Of a stretch of DNA of 64,000 nt, positions 21,583 to 30,020 are shown one piece after another. Source of the DNA: Duganella levis. GTDB taxonomy: Bacteria; Pseudomonadota; Gammaproteobacteria; Burkholderiales; Burkholderiaceae_D. Below the pieces are notes generated by a model. It saw only the letters and a program-made list of their open reading frames with translations. It made no database searches and was not told where the DNA came from. Every line of letters begins with the position of its first letter. The first letter of the stretch is position 1. The translations under genes and the position numbers were made by a program. Location of the stretch: positions 124,001-188,000 of the forward strand of contig NZ_WWCT01000010.1 in the NCBI RefSeq assembly GCF_009857605.1, given 5' to 3'.

Positions 21583-23163
21583 TTAGCGCAGGCGTATCGC
21601 AATCTGCTTCCCTTGCGGTCGTTCCACCTGCAACGGATTGGTCTTCAGACTACGGTTGCGCATCGGCGTGGCCGGGCACACGCCAGTGGCCCGGTAGCTC
21701 AGCGCCGTCGCCAGCATGCCTTCCGAAGTGTCGCCCATTTCGTGAGTCAGGTCGTCGTCCACTTTACAGGTCGGCGCAAAGCCGTCGGCGTAGTCGCCAA
21801 AGCCTTTGTTGTTCGCGCCCTGCATCTCGATCGTAAAATACGTGTTGCCGCAGTTAGGCGTCGGCGTGAACGCATATGGCTTGCCACAGGTCTCCCCACC
21901 GACGAGCGTCACCTCGATATCCGCGCCGCGCAGGCCGTTAACCAAGGCTTCGCTGGCCGAACAGGTGCCGGGCGTGGTCAGCACCGTGACCCGCTTCAGC
22001 CCCAGGTAGGGCAACGCCGAACCGCGCGCCATCAATTTGGGCGACAGGCCAGCCGCAGTGGCGTCGAACAGTTGCGGCGACAGCACCCGCTGTTTGTCGT
22101 TGCGATGCAGCTGCTCGAACACTTTGCCCTTGGTGGCGTCCGGACCGGCAATCATGTATGCCAATTCGGCGGCCAGCACCAGATAGCCGCCGCCGTTGTA
22201 GCGCATGTCCAGCACCAGATCGGACACACCGGCGCTCTTGAAGCGGGTGAAAGCCTCCGCCAACTGGCTCTCCGCCACCGCATTGTGATCATGGAATTGC
22301 ACATAGCCGACGGTGCCGCTGGCCGACGCCAGCAACTTGAAGTTCTGCACCGGCGCCGCCGCCACCTTGGCGGCGGTCAGCGTGACCGGTTGCGAGACGC
22401 CGCCACGCGACAACACAAACGGGTAGCTGTCGCCAGCCTTGGCAGGCGCCAGCCCGGCGTTAATGGCAGCCACACCCTCGGTGGTGGTGTCCTGCATATC
22501 GACGCCATTCACCGACAGTAGCGCGTCGCCGCGGCGCAGGCCCGCCGACTCGGCCGGCGATCCCGGTTCCACCATCGCCACCGCCCACACGCGCGGCAGA
22601 ATGCCGCTGGCGGTGTGCGACCAGGTGACGCCATAGCCCAGCTCCACGCCGGCGCCGCTCATCGCTTCCCACACGTCGGTGGGATAGGTGAAATGGAAGC
22701 GGTCCTTGGCCCGGCCGGAAGGCGTGATGGAAGTCGTCTTCAAGACAGAGAAATAATCGAGCGGCGTCTTGTAATCTGCCATGTTCAGCTTCGGCAGCTC
22801 GGTGTACCACAGATAGACTTCGTCGACATACGAGTACACCCAGTGCAGCTCATCGTTCAGCGTACCCTGGGTCTGGCCTGCCGCTGGATGCTCGCAATGG
22901 TTGTACAGCGTGTACCAGTCCGGCATTGGCGTCACTACCGGTGGCGTAACCGGTGGTGGATCGATCACCGGTGGCGTGACTGGTGGCGGATCGATCACGG
23001 GCGGCGTGACAGGCGGTGGCTCTACCACCACTGGCGGCGTAACAGGCGGAGGTGGCTCGGCCGGCGGCGTGACGGTAACAGGTGGTGGCGGCGACGAACC
23101 GCCACCGCAAGCGCTCAACGCTGCCGCCATGGCGGCGCAAGACAAAACAGTTAGAAATCTCAT
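21583..23163 (-). CDS. S41-family lipoprotein protease with Pro-rich linker
   Basis: 526 residues from MRFLTVLSCAAMAAALSAC; the longer frame upstream runs into the LysR gene and is Arg-rich nonsense. Lipobox LSAC puts the lipidated cysteine at 19. Residues about 22-75 are Pro/Val/Thr repeats encoded by 30-nt DNA repeats. A PDZ-like domain (about 190-270) precedes the S41 core, which has YNGGGYLVLAAELAY, the catalytic Ser in TCSASEALVNG and the candidate Lys in GETCGKPYAF. It is anchored in the envelope, facing the periplasm or outside. The LysR stop is 7 bp upstream, so it may be read from the regulator transcript. Confidence 0.9.
   Translation of the reverse strand: MRFLTVLSCAAMAAALSACGGGSSPPPPVTVTPPAEPPPPVTPPVVVEPPPVTPPVIDPPPVTPPVIDPPPVTPPVVTPMPDWYTLYNHCEHPAAGQTQGTLNDELHWVYSYVDEVYLWYTELPKLNMADYKTPLDYFSVLKTTSITPSGRAKDRFHFTYPTDVWEAMSGAGVELGYGVTWSHTASGILPRVWAVAMVEPGSPAESAGLRRGDALLSVNGVDMQDTTTEGVAAINAGLAPAKAGDSYPFVLSRGGVSQPVTLTAAKVAAAPVQNFKLLASASGTVGYVQFHDHNAVAESQLAEAFTRFKSAGVSDLVLDMRYNGGGYLVLAAELAYMIAGPDATKGKVFEQLHRNDKQRVLSPQLFDATAAGLSPKLMARGSALPYLGLKRVTVLTTPGTCSASEALVNGLRGADIEVTLVGGETCGKPYAFTPTPNCGNTYFTIEMQGANNKGFGDYADGFAPTCKVDDDLTHEMGDTSEGMLATALSYRATGVCPATPMRNRSLKTNPLQVERPQGKQIAIRLR
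22938..23057 (-). repeat. 30-nt tandem repeats encoding the Pro/Val/Thr linker
   Basis: About four degenerate copies of a 30-bp unit encode PPVTPPVIDP-type decapeptides. Differences are mostly synonymous, so the repeat is maintained at protein level while DNA copies diverge. It spaces the protease from its lipid anchor. Confidence 0.8.
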
Positions 23164-23170
23164 CGGCGCA

Positions 23171-24082
23171 TTATGACTGCAAATCGGCGTCCTGGCGCAC
23201 CAGCTCCGCCAGCCATTCGGCAAAAACCCGCAAGCGCGGCGACGCCATGCGCCCCTGCGGATACAGCAGCGACACCGGCATCGGCGTCGGCGGCGTGGTG
23301 GCCAGCACTTCGACCAGCGCACCGCTGGTCAGATGCGGCCGCACCTGATAACGCGCGATCTGCGCCAGCCCCATGCCCTGCAACACGCAGCTGACACTGG
23401 CCTCGGCGTCGTTGACGGCGATAGCGCTGCGCACCTCGGTGGTCACCACGCGGCCGTCGACCACAAAGTCCCAGTCGAACGGCCGCCCGGTGCGGCCGGA
23501 AAAGTGCGACACGCAACGATGCTCGCCCAGATCGGTCCACGCCTGCGGCACGCCATGCTGCTGCAAATACGATGGCGCCGCGCAGGTGACAAACCGCATG
23601 CTGCCCAGCGGCCGGCCGATCATCGACGAATCCTGCAAGGCGCCGATGCGCAGCGCGCAGTCGGCGCCCTCCTCGGTCAGGTCGCGCACGCGGTCACTCA
23701 GGCTGACCACCAGGTCGATCTCCGGATAGCGGCGGCAGAAGTCGGCAATATGCGGCATCACCACATTGCGGCCGAAAGTGCCGGGCAACTCGACCCGCAG
23801 CTTGCCACGTGGGGGACCGGCGCCCTGGCCACGATAGGTACTCTCAGCGTCCTCGACCGCCTGTAGAATTTCCAGACACTTGCGGAAGTAATCGGCGCCG
23901 TCCGGCGTCAACGACAGGCGGCGCGTGGTCCGCTGCAGCAGCTGGGTGCCGAGGAAGGCTTCCAGCTTCTTGATGGTGGCCGTCAGCGCGGCGCGCGGCA
24001 GGTCCAGCGTCTCGGCGGCCTTGGTGTAGCTATTGGCCTCGACGATCCGCACAAACGTCTGCATCGCTTTTAACCGGTCCAT
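23171..24082 (-). CDS. LysR-family transcriptional regulator
   Basis: 303 residues, full length. The winged helix-turn-helix covers about 1-60 (MDRLKAMQTFVRIVEANSYTKAA, then LPRAALTATIKKLEAFLG). The effector domain follows with no unusual features. It is divergent from an MFS exporter 112 bp away, the usual arrangement for a LysR regulator and its target. The intergenic region has a symmetric TTCACA-N3-TGTGAA site. The inducer is unknown. Confidence 0.93.
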   Translation of the reverse strand: MDRLKAMQTFVRIVEANSYTKAAETLDLPRAALTATIKKLEAFLGTQLLQRTTRRLSLTPDGADYFRKCLEILQAVEDAESTYRGQGAGPPRGKLRVELPGTFGRNVVMPHIADFCRRYPEIDLVVSLSDRVRDLTEEGADCALRIGALQDSSMIGRPLGSMRFVTCAAPSYLQQHGVPQAWTDLGEHRCVSHFSGRTGRPFDWDFVVDGRVVTTEVRSAIAVNDAEASVSCVLQGMGLAQIARYQVRPHLTSGALVEVLATTPPTPMPVSLLYPQGRMASPRLRVFAEWLAELVRQDADLQS

Positions 24083-24097
24083 TGTTCGCCTTATTGT

Positions 24098-24112
24098 TCA
24101 CATTATGTGAAA
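24098..24112. promoter_or_regulatory. Candidate regulator operator between LysR and MFS genes
   Basis: A 15-bp dyad, TTCACA-TTA-TGTGAA, lies 15 bp before the LysR start and 82 bp before the MFS start. LysR proteins bind dyads near T-N11-A; this one fits as an autoregulatory or activating site. The partial copy TTGTTC just upstream may be a second half-site. Confidence 0.45.
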
Positions 24113-24194
24113 AGTATAGGTGCATTATGCCCTAATTATCTTTGCTCAGCTTTTGCCTAGAATGGGTTCATCGCACTCTCACTGGAGCAACATT

Positions 24195-25400
24195 ATGGAT
24201 AACAAAGATATCAGTCCCGGCATGGTCACCCTGCTGGCGACCGCCACTGGCCTGATTGTGGCCAGCCTGTATTACGCCCAAACCCTGGTCGGGCCGATCA
24301 GCGCTTCGACCGGCCTGTCGCCGGAAGCCGCTGGCCTGATCGTCACGCTGACGCAGATCGGCTACTGTATCGGCCTGCTGTTCATCGTGCCGCTGGGCGA
24401 CCTGCTGGAAAACCGCCGCCTGATCTTCACCGGCCTGCTGTTCACCTCGGCCATGCTGGTGCTGGCCGCGATCAGCAGCAGCGCGTGGATGTTCCTGACT
24501 GCGGCGCTGGGCATCGGCCTCGGTTCGGTGGCGGCGCAGATCATCGTGCCGTTTGCCGCGCATATGTCGAAGGAATCCACGCGCGGCGTCACCGTCGGTA
24601 AAGTGGTCAGCGGCCTGCTGCTGGGGATCATGCTGTCGCGTCCTGCGGCCAGCCTGATCGCCGACGCCACCAGCTGGCACGTGGTGTTCGGCGGCGCCGC
24701 CGTCATGGTGCTGATCGTCGCCTTCGTGCTGCGCGCCAAACTGCCGGTACGCACGCCGCAACACCACATCACCTATCCAAAGCTGATGTCGTCGCTGTGG
24801 CACCTGTTCCTGCAAACGCCGGTGCTGCGTCGCCGCGCCGCGTACCACGCCGGCCTGTTTGGTTCCTTCAGCCTTTTCTGGACCGTGACGCCGCTGATGC
24901 TGTCGGGTCCTGAGTTCCACCTGTCGCAGACCGGCATCGCCATTTTTGCGCTGGTGGGCATGGCTGGTGCGGTAGCCTCGCCGATCGCCGGCAAGCTGGC
25001 CGACAAGGGCCACACGCTGATGGCAACCGCCGCCGCGCTGGCACTGGGTGTGATTGGATTTGTACTGCCGCTGGTGGTGCCAGGTTCGCGTAACGTCGCA
25101 CTGGCCGTGCTGGTGATCGCATCGATCGTGCTGGATATGGGTGTGGCGGCCAACCTGGTGCTGGGCCAACGCGCCATCTTCTCGCTGGGTGCGGAAGTGC
25201 GCAGCCGTTTGAATGGCGTCTACTTCGCGCTATTCTTCGCCGGTGGCGCCGCCGGTTCGGCGCTGGGTGGCTGGATGTTCGCCACCCACGGCTGGACCGC
25301 AGCGCTGCTGACTGGTGCAGCCTTCAACGGCGCGGCGCTGCTGTACTGGGTGACCGAGTATTTCGGCCACACCAGTGATCAGCGTAAAACCGCTGCTTAA
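24195..25400 (+). CDS. MFS transporter (drug/sugar efflux type)
   Basis: 401 residues from the ATG at 24195, with TGGAG upstream; an open frame reaching back to 24120 overlaps the regulatory region and is rejected. Twelve hydrophobic segments are visible. The loop 2-3 motif is LGDLLENRR, a recognisable variant of GxLaDrxGrR, and the matching second-half loop is AGKLADKG. Likely an H+-coupled exporter; the substrate is unknown. The divergent LysR gene is the probable regulator. Its TAA overlaps the TAA of the convergent TonB receptor gene in TTAA (25397-25400). Confidence 0.92.
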   Translation: MDNKDISPGMVTLLATATGLIVASLYYAQTLVGPISASTGLSPEAAGLIVTLTQIGYCIGLLFIVPLGDLLENRRLIFTGLLFTSAMLVLAAISSSAWMFLTAALGIGLGSVAAQIIVPFAAHMSKESTRGVTVGKVVSGLLLGIMLSRPAASLIADATSWHVVFGGAAVMVLIVAFVLRAKLPVRTPQHHITYPKLMSSLWHLFLQTPVLRRRAAYHAGLFGSFSLFWTVTPLMLSGPEFHLSQTGIAIFALVGMAGAVASPIAGKLADKGHTLMATAAALALGVIGFVLPLVVPGSRNVALAVLVIASIVLDMGVAANLVLGQRAIFSLGAEVRSRLNGVYFALFFAGGAAGSALGGWMFATHGWTAALLTGAAFNGAALLYWVTEYFGHTSDQRKTAA

Positions 25401-28102
25401 CCGCCGAAGTGGTAATTCAGCTCGATCCAGCCTTGACGGCCGACCGGGCTGTAATTACCGACCGGGTAGTAAGGCCAGCCCGCGCTGTTATCGGCCTTGA
25501 CCTGGTTGAACAGGTTATTCACCGCCACCGACAAGGTGGCGCGTTCAGTCAGGCGGTACACCACGCTGGCGTTGACCAGCGTGGTCGGCGTCAGGAAAGC
25601 GTCGCCGGCGGCGTTAGGCACTTTGCCGTAGCGCTGGAAGAACAGGGTATTCGACCATTTGCCGGCGTTCCAGGTAACGCTGGCATTGAGCTTGTCGCGC
25701 CAGTCGTAGTTGGTCAGGTCTGCCAGATCGTCCTTCAGCGGATCGCCGGCGAACTGGCGCGAATGCTTGTTGAGCGTCTTCGAGTAGTTCACCTTGGTGA
25801 GGAAGCTGCCGTAGTCCCTGGTGCGGAACACGTACTTGCCGGCGACGTCGATGCCATCCACGCTGGTCGCCGCGGCATTGATCGGATTCACCAGGATCTG
25901 CTTGATCTCGCCCGGACGGTTCAGCGCATTGTCCGGGAAGCGGATCACACGCGAAATCGCATCGGCGCACGTCGGCGAGGTCAGATCGCCAGCGATGCGG
26001 CAAGCCGCTTCGTCACGCAGCAGCGTATCGTCGCTCAGATTGGTGACCAGATCGCTGATCTTGATGTTCCAGTAGTCGACCGACACATCGAAGTCCGCGC
26101 TTGGCGACCACACAATCCCCAGGCCAGTCGAACGGCCCTTCTCCGACCGCAGATCCTTGCTGCCGCTCTGCACATAGTCGGCGCCCGGCGAGACGTTGGC
26201 GAACTCGCAGTCGGCAATCGCCTGGCCGCTCTTGGCGCAACGGTAGTAGTCGGTGGTGGACGAGTAATAGCCGGTGCCGCGTGCCTTGTAGATGTAATTC
26301 ATATCCGGCGCGCGGAAGCTGGTGGCGTAATTACCGCGTACCAGCAACTGCTGGACCGGACGCCATTCGATACCGCCGGCGTAGGTGAACTTGCCGTCAT
26401 TGCGGCCCGCGAAGCTGTAACGGTCATAACGGCCGGCCAGCGTGGCATCCACCGTCTTGATCACCGGGATGCTGGCTTCGCCGCCGAGCGCATAACGCTT
26501 GCGGGTGCCGGCGGTGACGTCGGAACCGGTGGCGACGTTAAAGTAGCCCTCATTAATGCGCACATCCGGCACATTGGAGAAGCCCTGCTTGCCGAATTCC
26601 GCCACCGTCGCCACCTTGACCGGACCGGCCGGCAGGTTGAATAGCTCGCCGTTGGCGGTCAGGCTTACGGTATTGGTCCACGACTTGTCGTCGCTGTTCG
26701 AGGTGCCGGTGATGCTGTCGAATTCCGCCGGCGTCAGACGCTTGGTCAGGCGCGCCGGATCGGGCGCGTAGATCGCCACGCCGTCCGCATTCACGCCCAG
26801 CTGCGGGCCGAGGAAGAAGCTGTCGATATTCGCCAGCGCGCGCGGACGATGGTCCTGGCTCTTGTACAGCGATGCCGTGTAACCGGCTTCGTAATTCCAG
26901 GTAGTGCCCGGAATATCGCCCTTGATGCCGAACGACAGGGAGCTGGCCTGGTCATCCCAGGTACGGTTGTAGCGCTGCACGCCGCCCATCTCTTCCGGCG
27001 AAATGTAGCGGCTCCAGGCCTCGTAGGCATTGGTGTTCTGATTCCAGAAATAGCTGTCGGTCAGCGAACGCGAAGTCCACGATGGGCCGCGCGTATTCTG
27101 CGTGCTGCGGTTCTGGCCGAACAGCGCTTCCGCGTACAGCATGGTGGTCGGCGACAGCTCGTAATTGGCGCTGCCGAAGACATTTTGGCTGCTGTTTTTG
27201 GTCTGCGTGGTCCAGTAGGTCGGGCCGACTTTCGGGCTGGCGCAATAGCTGCCGGTCTTGCTGACGTAGCTGGCGGTGCTGCCGCCAAACAGATCGCCGA
27301 GCGGCGAACAGGTATCGCCCAGGTCCACGTACTTGCCGGTGCTGAGGTTCTTGCGCGACAGGACAGAGGTCGGCGCCACGCCGGTCTTGGCGGCCATGAA
27401 ATCACGGTCGGCGCTCCACAGCGGATCGCGTTCCGTCAGTTCGACGCTGAACACCGTATTCAGTTTATCGAAGCTCTTGCCGCCGGTGAGTTGCAGGCGC
27501 TTATCGCCGGCGCCGCCGCGCGACGTACCGCCGGCTTTCACATTCACGTCCAGGCCTTCGAACTGCTTTTTCAGGATGATGTTGACCACGCCCGCAATCG
27601 CGTCCGAGCCATAGACAGCGGAAGCGCCGCCGCTCAGTATCTCGATGCGGTCCACCACGCCCGACGGAATATTCGCCAGGTTGGTAAAGTTGACCGTCCC
27701 GTCATAAGCGATCGGGAAGTCGGCCATGCGGCGGCCGTTCAGCAGCACCAGCGTGTGGTTCGGACCGAGGCCGCGCAGGCTGATGGCGTTGGCCGATGGC
27801 GTCGCGGTATTGCCGTAGTCGCCGCCCTGGGTAAAGCCGCTATTCTGCGTCTGGTTGCTCAGCGCATCGAACACATTGCGGTAGCCTTGCTTCTCGATGT
27901 CGGCGGCGGTGATGACGGTGACGGCCGACGGCCCTTCGGTGCCGGCACGCGGAATGCGCGAACCGGTGATGACCACTGCCGGCGGCGTAGTGGCCGCCGC
28001 TGGTTCCTGCGTCTGCGCCTGCGCCACGGTATGGCCGGCAACGCCGGCAACCAGCGCGATAACGCCAGCCGCCAGCGGCTTCAAGTTACATTTTGTTTGC
28101 AT
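25397..28102 (-). CDS. TonB-dependent outer-membrane receptor
   Basis: 901 residues with a signal peptide (about 1-30). A plug domain follows (about 45-160) with VVITGSRIPRAGTEGPSAV, DIEKQGYRNVFDALSNQ and GGASAVYGSDAIAGVVNIIL. The rest is a beta-barrel ending in WIELNYHFGG. The ITGSRI and PSAVTVITA sequences are typical of the large Caulobacter/Xanthomonas-type receptors often used for peptides or carbohydrates rather than siderophores. The substrate is not determinable. No clear Shine-Dalgarno precedes the ATG. It is divergent from the tyrosine recombinase (178 bp, containing a TGCAC-N7-GTGCA dyad at 28184-28200). Confidence 0.93.
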   Translation of the reverse strand: MQTKCNLKPLAAGVIALVAGVAGHTVAQAQTQEPAAATTPPAVVITGSRIPRAGTEGPSAVTVITAADIEKQGYRNVFDALSNQTQNSGFTQGGDYGNTATPSANAISLRGLGPNHTLVLLNGRRMADFPIAYDGTVNFTNLANIPSGVVDRIEILSGGASAVYGSDAIAGVVNIILKKQFEGLDVNVKAGGTSRGGAGDKRLQLTGGKSFDKLNTVFSVELTERDPLWSADRDFMAAKTGVAPTSVLSRKNLSTGKYVDLGDTCSPLGDLFGGSTASYVSKTGSYCASPKVGPTYWTTQTKNSSQNVFGSANYELSPTTMLYAEALFGQNRSTQNTRGPSWTSRSLTDSYFWNQNTNAYEAWSRYISPEEMGGVQRYNRTWDDQASSLSFGIKGDIPGTTWNYEAGYTASLYKSQDHRPRALANIDSFFLGPQLGVNADGVAIYAPDPARLTKRLTPAEFDSITGTSNSDDKSWTNTVSLTANGELFNLPAGPVKVATVAEFGKQGFSNVPDVRINEGYFNVATGSDVTAGTRKRYALGGEASIPVIKTVDATLAGRYDRYSFAGRNDGKFTYAGGIEWRPVQQLLVRGNYATSFRAPDMNYIYKARGTGYYSSTTDYYRCAKSGQAIADCEFANVSPGADYVQSGSKDLRSEKGRSTGLGIVWSPSADFDVSVDYWNIKISDLVTNLSDDTLLRDEAACRIAGDLTSPTCADAISRVIRFPDNALNRPGEIKQILVNPINAAATSVDGIDVAGKYVFRTRDYGSFLTKVNYSKTLNKHSRQFAGDPLKDDLADLTNYDWRDKLNASVTWNAGKWSNTLFFQRYGKVPNAAGDAFLTPTTLVNASVVYRLTERATLSVAVNNLFNQVKADNSAGWPYYPVGNYSPVGRQGWIELNYHFGG

Positions 28103-28280
28103 TGTAAATATTTCAGGACTGAAAAGGTCGCCACCTTATCAAAGTCAGAACTATTACTGAACGAATGTTTTGTTACATGCTTATGCACTATTTTGGTGCA
28201 AAAATAACAATTTCGCTTCGGTTTGGTGAAAACCCCGCTGTGGATTTCTTTTTGGCAATTCAATTTAAAAGGAGCGTCCG

Positions 28281-29228
28281 ATGGTCTTGATGGCAGAAGC
28301 ATGCGAGCGTTTTTTGAATTACTGTCAGGTGGAGCGGCAACTCAGCCTTCATACGATACGGGCTTACCGGCACGACCTGAGCTGCTTCACCGGCCTGACT
28401 GGCGCCCAGCAGCCGCTAGAGGCATTTTCAGCCGCGTGGATCGAAACCGCTGCGCAGAGTTGGTCCAGCACACCGGGGTTGAAGGTCATCACCGTCAAGC
28501 GGCGCGTGGCGTGCATCAAGGCATTTGTGCGCTGGCTATTCCGTCGCCGGCTGCTAAGCTTCAATCCGCTGGAGCGCATCTGCCTGGAATTCAAGATCCC
28601 CAAACGTTTGCCGCGCAACCTGCGCACTGAAGAAATCAAGCAACTGGTGGCGTGGACCCCGCAGGCCAGCGACCACGAAGGCGCCTCAAGACGAAGCTGG
28701 GACCAGCTGACGGCACGGCTGGTCATCGAAGTGCTGACGCTGACCGGCCTGCGCATTGGCGAACTGGTACGCATCAGACCGGCGGACATGGACCGGCAGC
28801 TGGGACAGATCCGCATTGTTGGCAAAGGCAACCGCGAGCGCTCGGTGTCGTTTCCGGACCAGGTGACGCTGCTACGACTGCGGACTTATCAGGAGCAGGT
28901 GCAACGCCGGTTTGGCGACGCCACCCTGGCCAGCGCGCTATTCTTCAACGGTCTGGGGCGGCCAGCCAACGAACAATACCTGCGGCGCGTGATCCGCCGC
29001 TACGCCGAAAGCACCCAGCTGACGCGCCGCATCACCCCGCATATGCTGCGCCACACCGCCGCCACCCAACTGCTGGAAGCCGGTCTGGACATGCGCTTCG
29101 TCCAGCGGCTACTGGGCCACTCCAGCATCACCACCACCGAGCTGTACACGCATGTCGCCGATCATGTCCTGCGCAGCGAAATTGCCCGCGCCAACGTCAG
29201 GGAAAGGCTGGAAACGAGTGATAACTAG
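28281..29228 (+). CDS. Tyrosine site-specific recombinase (XerC/D-like)
   Basis: 315 residues with AAAGGAG before the ATG. The N-terminal core-binding domain spans about 1-100; the catalytic domain has the complete set R158 (TGLRIGEL), K182 (GKGNRER), H254 and R257 (HMLRH), H280 (LGHSS) and Y289 (ELYTH). It is not the housekeeping XerC, which is at 60634. Its last five codons and TAG stop lie inside the left arm of a 30-bp inverted repeat whose other copy is 1.54 kb downstream. The local layout suggests it recombines these two sites. GC content is host-like, unlike the two genes that follow. Confidence 0.93.
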   Translation: MVLMAEACERFLNYCQVERQLSLHTIRAYRHDLSCFTGLTGAQQPLEAFSAAWIETAAQSWSSTPGLKVITVKRRVACIKAFVRWLFRRRLLSFNPLERICLEFKIPKRLPRNLRTEEIKQLVAWTPQASDHEGASRRSWDQLTARLVIEVLTLTGLRIGELVRIRPADMDRQLGQIRIVGKGNRERSVSFPDQVTLLRLRTYQEQVQRRFGDATLASALFFNGLGRPANEQYLRRVIRRYAESTQLTRRITPHMLRHTAATQLLEAGLDMRFVQRLLGHSSITTTELYTHVADHVLRSEIARANVRERLETSDN

Positions 29229-29241
29229 GAATTATTGATGG
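29212..29241 (+). repeat. Left arm of 30-bp inverted repeat, candidate recombination site
   Basis: Exact reverse complement of 30778-30807. It contains, in order, the last recombinase codons and TAG stop (29226-29228), an AGGA ribosome site (29227-29230) and the ATG (29238-29240) of the next gene. ATAA (29221-29224) and TTAT (29232-29235) form a small dyad around the 7-bp asymmetric spacer CTAGGAA, the geometry of a tyrosine-recombinase core site. Confidence 0.92.
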
Positions 29242-30020
29242 CATTTTTTGAAAAAGATAAAGGCGGGGTTGCAGTCTGGCTGCCGATTATGACTGGCCCA
29301 ATATTCAGTCTCGTGGTATTTGTGCTGACCTACTGGCTTGACCCATTAAGTTTGAAGCAGACTTCCGGGATTCCCGCGTTTTTCCTGTCGGTTATTGTTT
29401 TGATGATTGCGCAATGGTGGGTGACTGTCATTGAAGTGCGTAAAACCGCCGCATATTCCGACCGCTTGTACGATGCCATCAAGGACTACCTGCACGTCAC
29501 GCCGGTCGGCTCGCCAGAGCAAGCGTTACGCTACATCAGCAGTAGATTGCCAATACTGAGAGAAGTTAAAAATACCTCGTTTAATACCAATGAGTCCTTG
29601 GAGCGCTCGGATGAAAAATTCTATGCTACAAAGGTCTATGATGACTTGTTGGCTGCGATAGCGCAGCAAACCCGCAAAGAACTGATTTGGAAAGATATCG
29701 GCGACTTGCACGCGCTAACGCGGTTTCGCCAGATTTGCCGCCATATAGGCACGGCTAATCCGCGCAGCAGTGGAAAATACAAGTACAAAATAATCGGACA
29801 TAACGATCCACAATTAAATTTCATCTTGCTTGAACATGTGGACGGGATCAAGGAAGTATTATTTAACTGGGACTTCCGTGGTTTAGGGCAAGACCCTACG
29901 GTTCTTATCTCCCGAGACAGCCACATCATTGAAATGTTTACCAAGCAGTTCAATTTATTGTGGCAAAGCGGCACGGAAGATCATGACAGGATGGCCACCA
30001 GATCGGTTCCCGAGAAATAG
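29238..30020 (+). CDS. Two-TM protein with soluble C-terminal domain, cassette gene in the expressed position
   Basis: 260 residues. Two membrane helices (about 14-34 and 45-64) precede a soluble domain of about 190 residues containing WKDIGDLHALTRFRQI, YKYKIIGHNDPQL, VLISRDSHIIEMF and KQFNLLWQSG. The last part resembles the end of phospholipase-D-like sensor domains, but no HKD motif is present, so I give no function. The start lies 9 bp after the recombinase stop and uses a ribosome site inside the repeat. GC is clearly lower than the surroundings, suggesting transfer. Its 3' end overlaps the convergent methyltransferase gene by 40 bp. Confidence 0.8.
   Translation: MAFFEKDKGGVAVWLPIMTGPIFSLVVFVLTYWLDPLSLKQTSGIPAFFLSVIVLMIAQWWVTVIEVRKTAAYSDRLYDAIKDYLHVTPVGSPEQALRYISSRLPILREVKNTSFNTNESLERSDEKFYATKVYDDLLAAIAQQTRKELIWKDIGDLHALTRFRQICRHIGTANPRSSGKYKYKIIGHNDPQLNFILLEHVDGIKEVLFNWDFRGLGQDPTVLISRDSHIIEMFTKQFNLLWQSGTEDHDRMATRSVPEK

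Noticed and set aside
22938..23057. Tandem repeats considered as a CRISPR-like array
   Set aside because: The units are contiguous without spacers, degenerate and in frame within a coding gene.
23164..23322. Arg/Cys-rich N-terminal extension of the S41 protease
   Set aside because: It lies in the LysR gene in another frame; the ATG at 23163 gives a clean lipoprotein signal.
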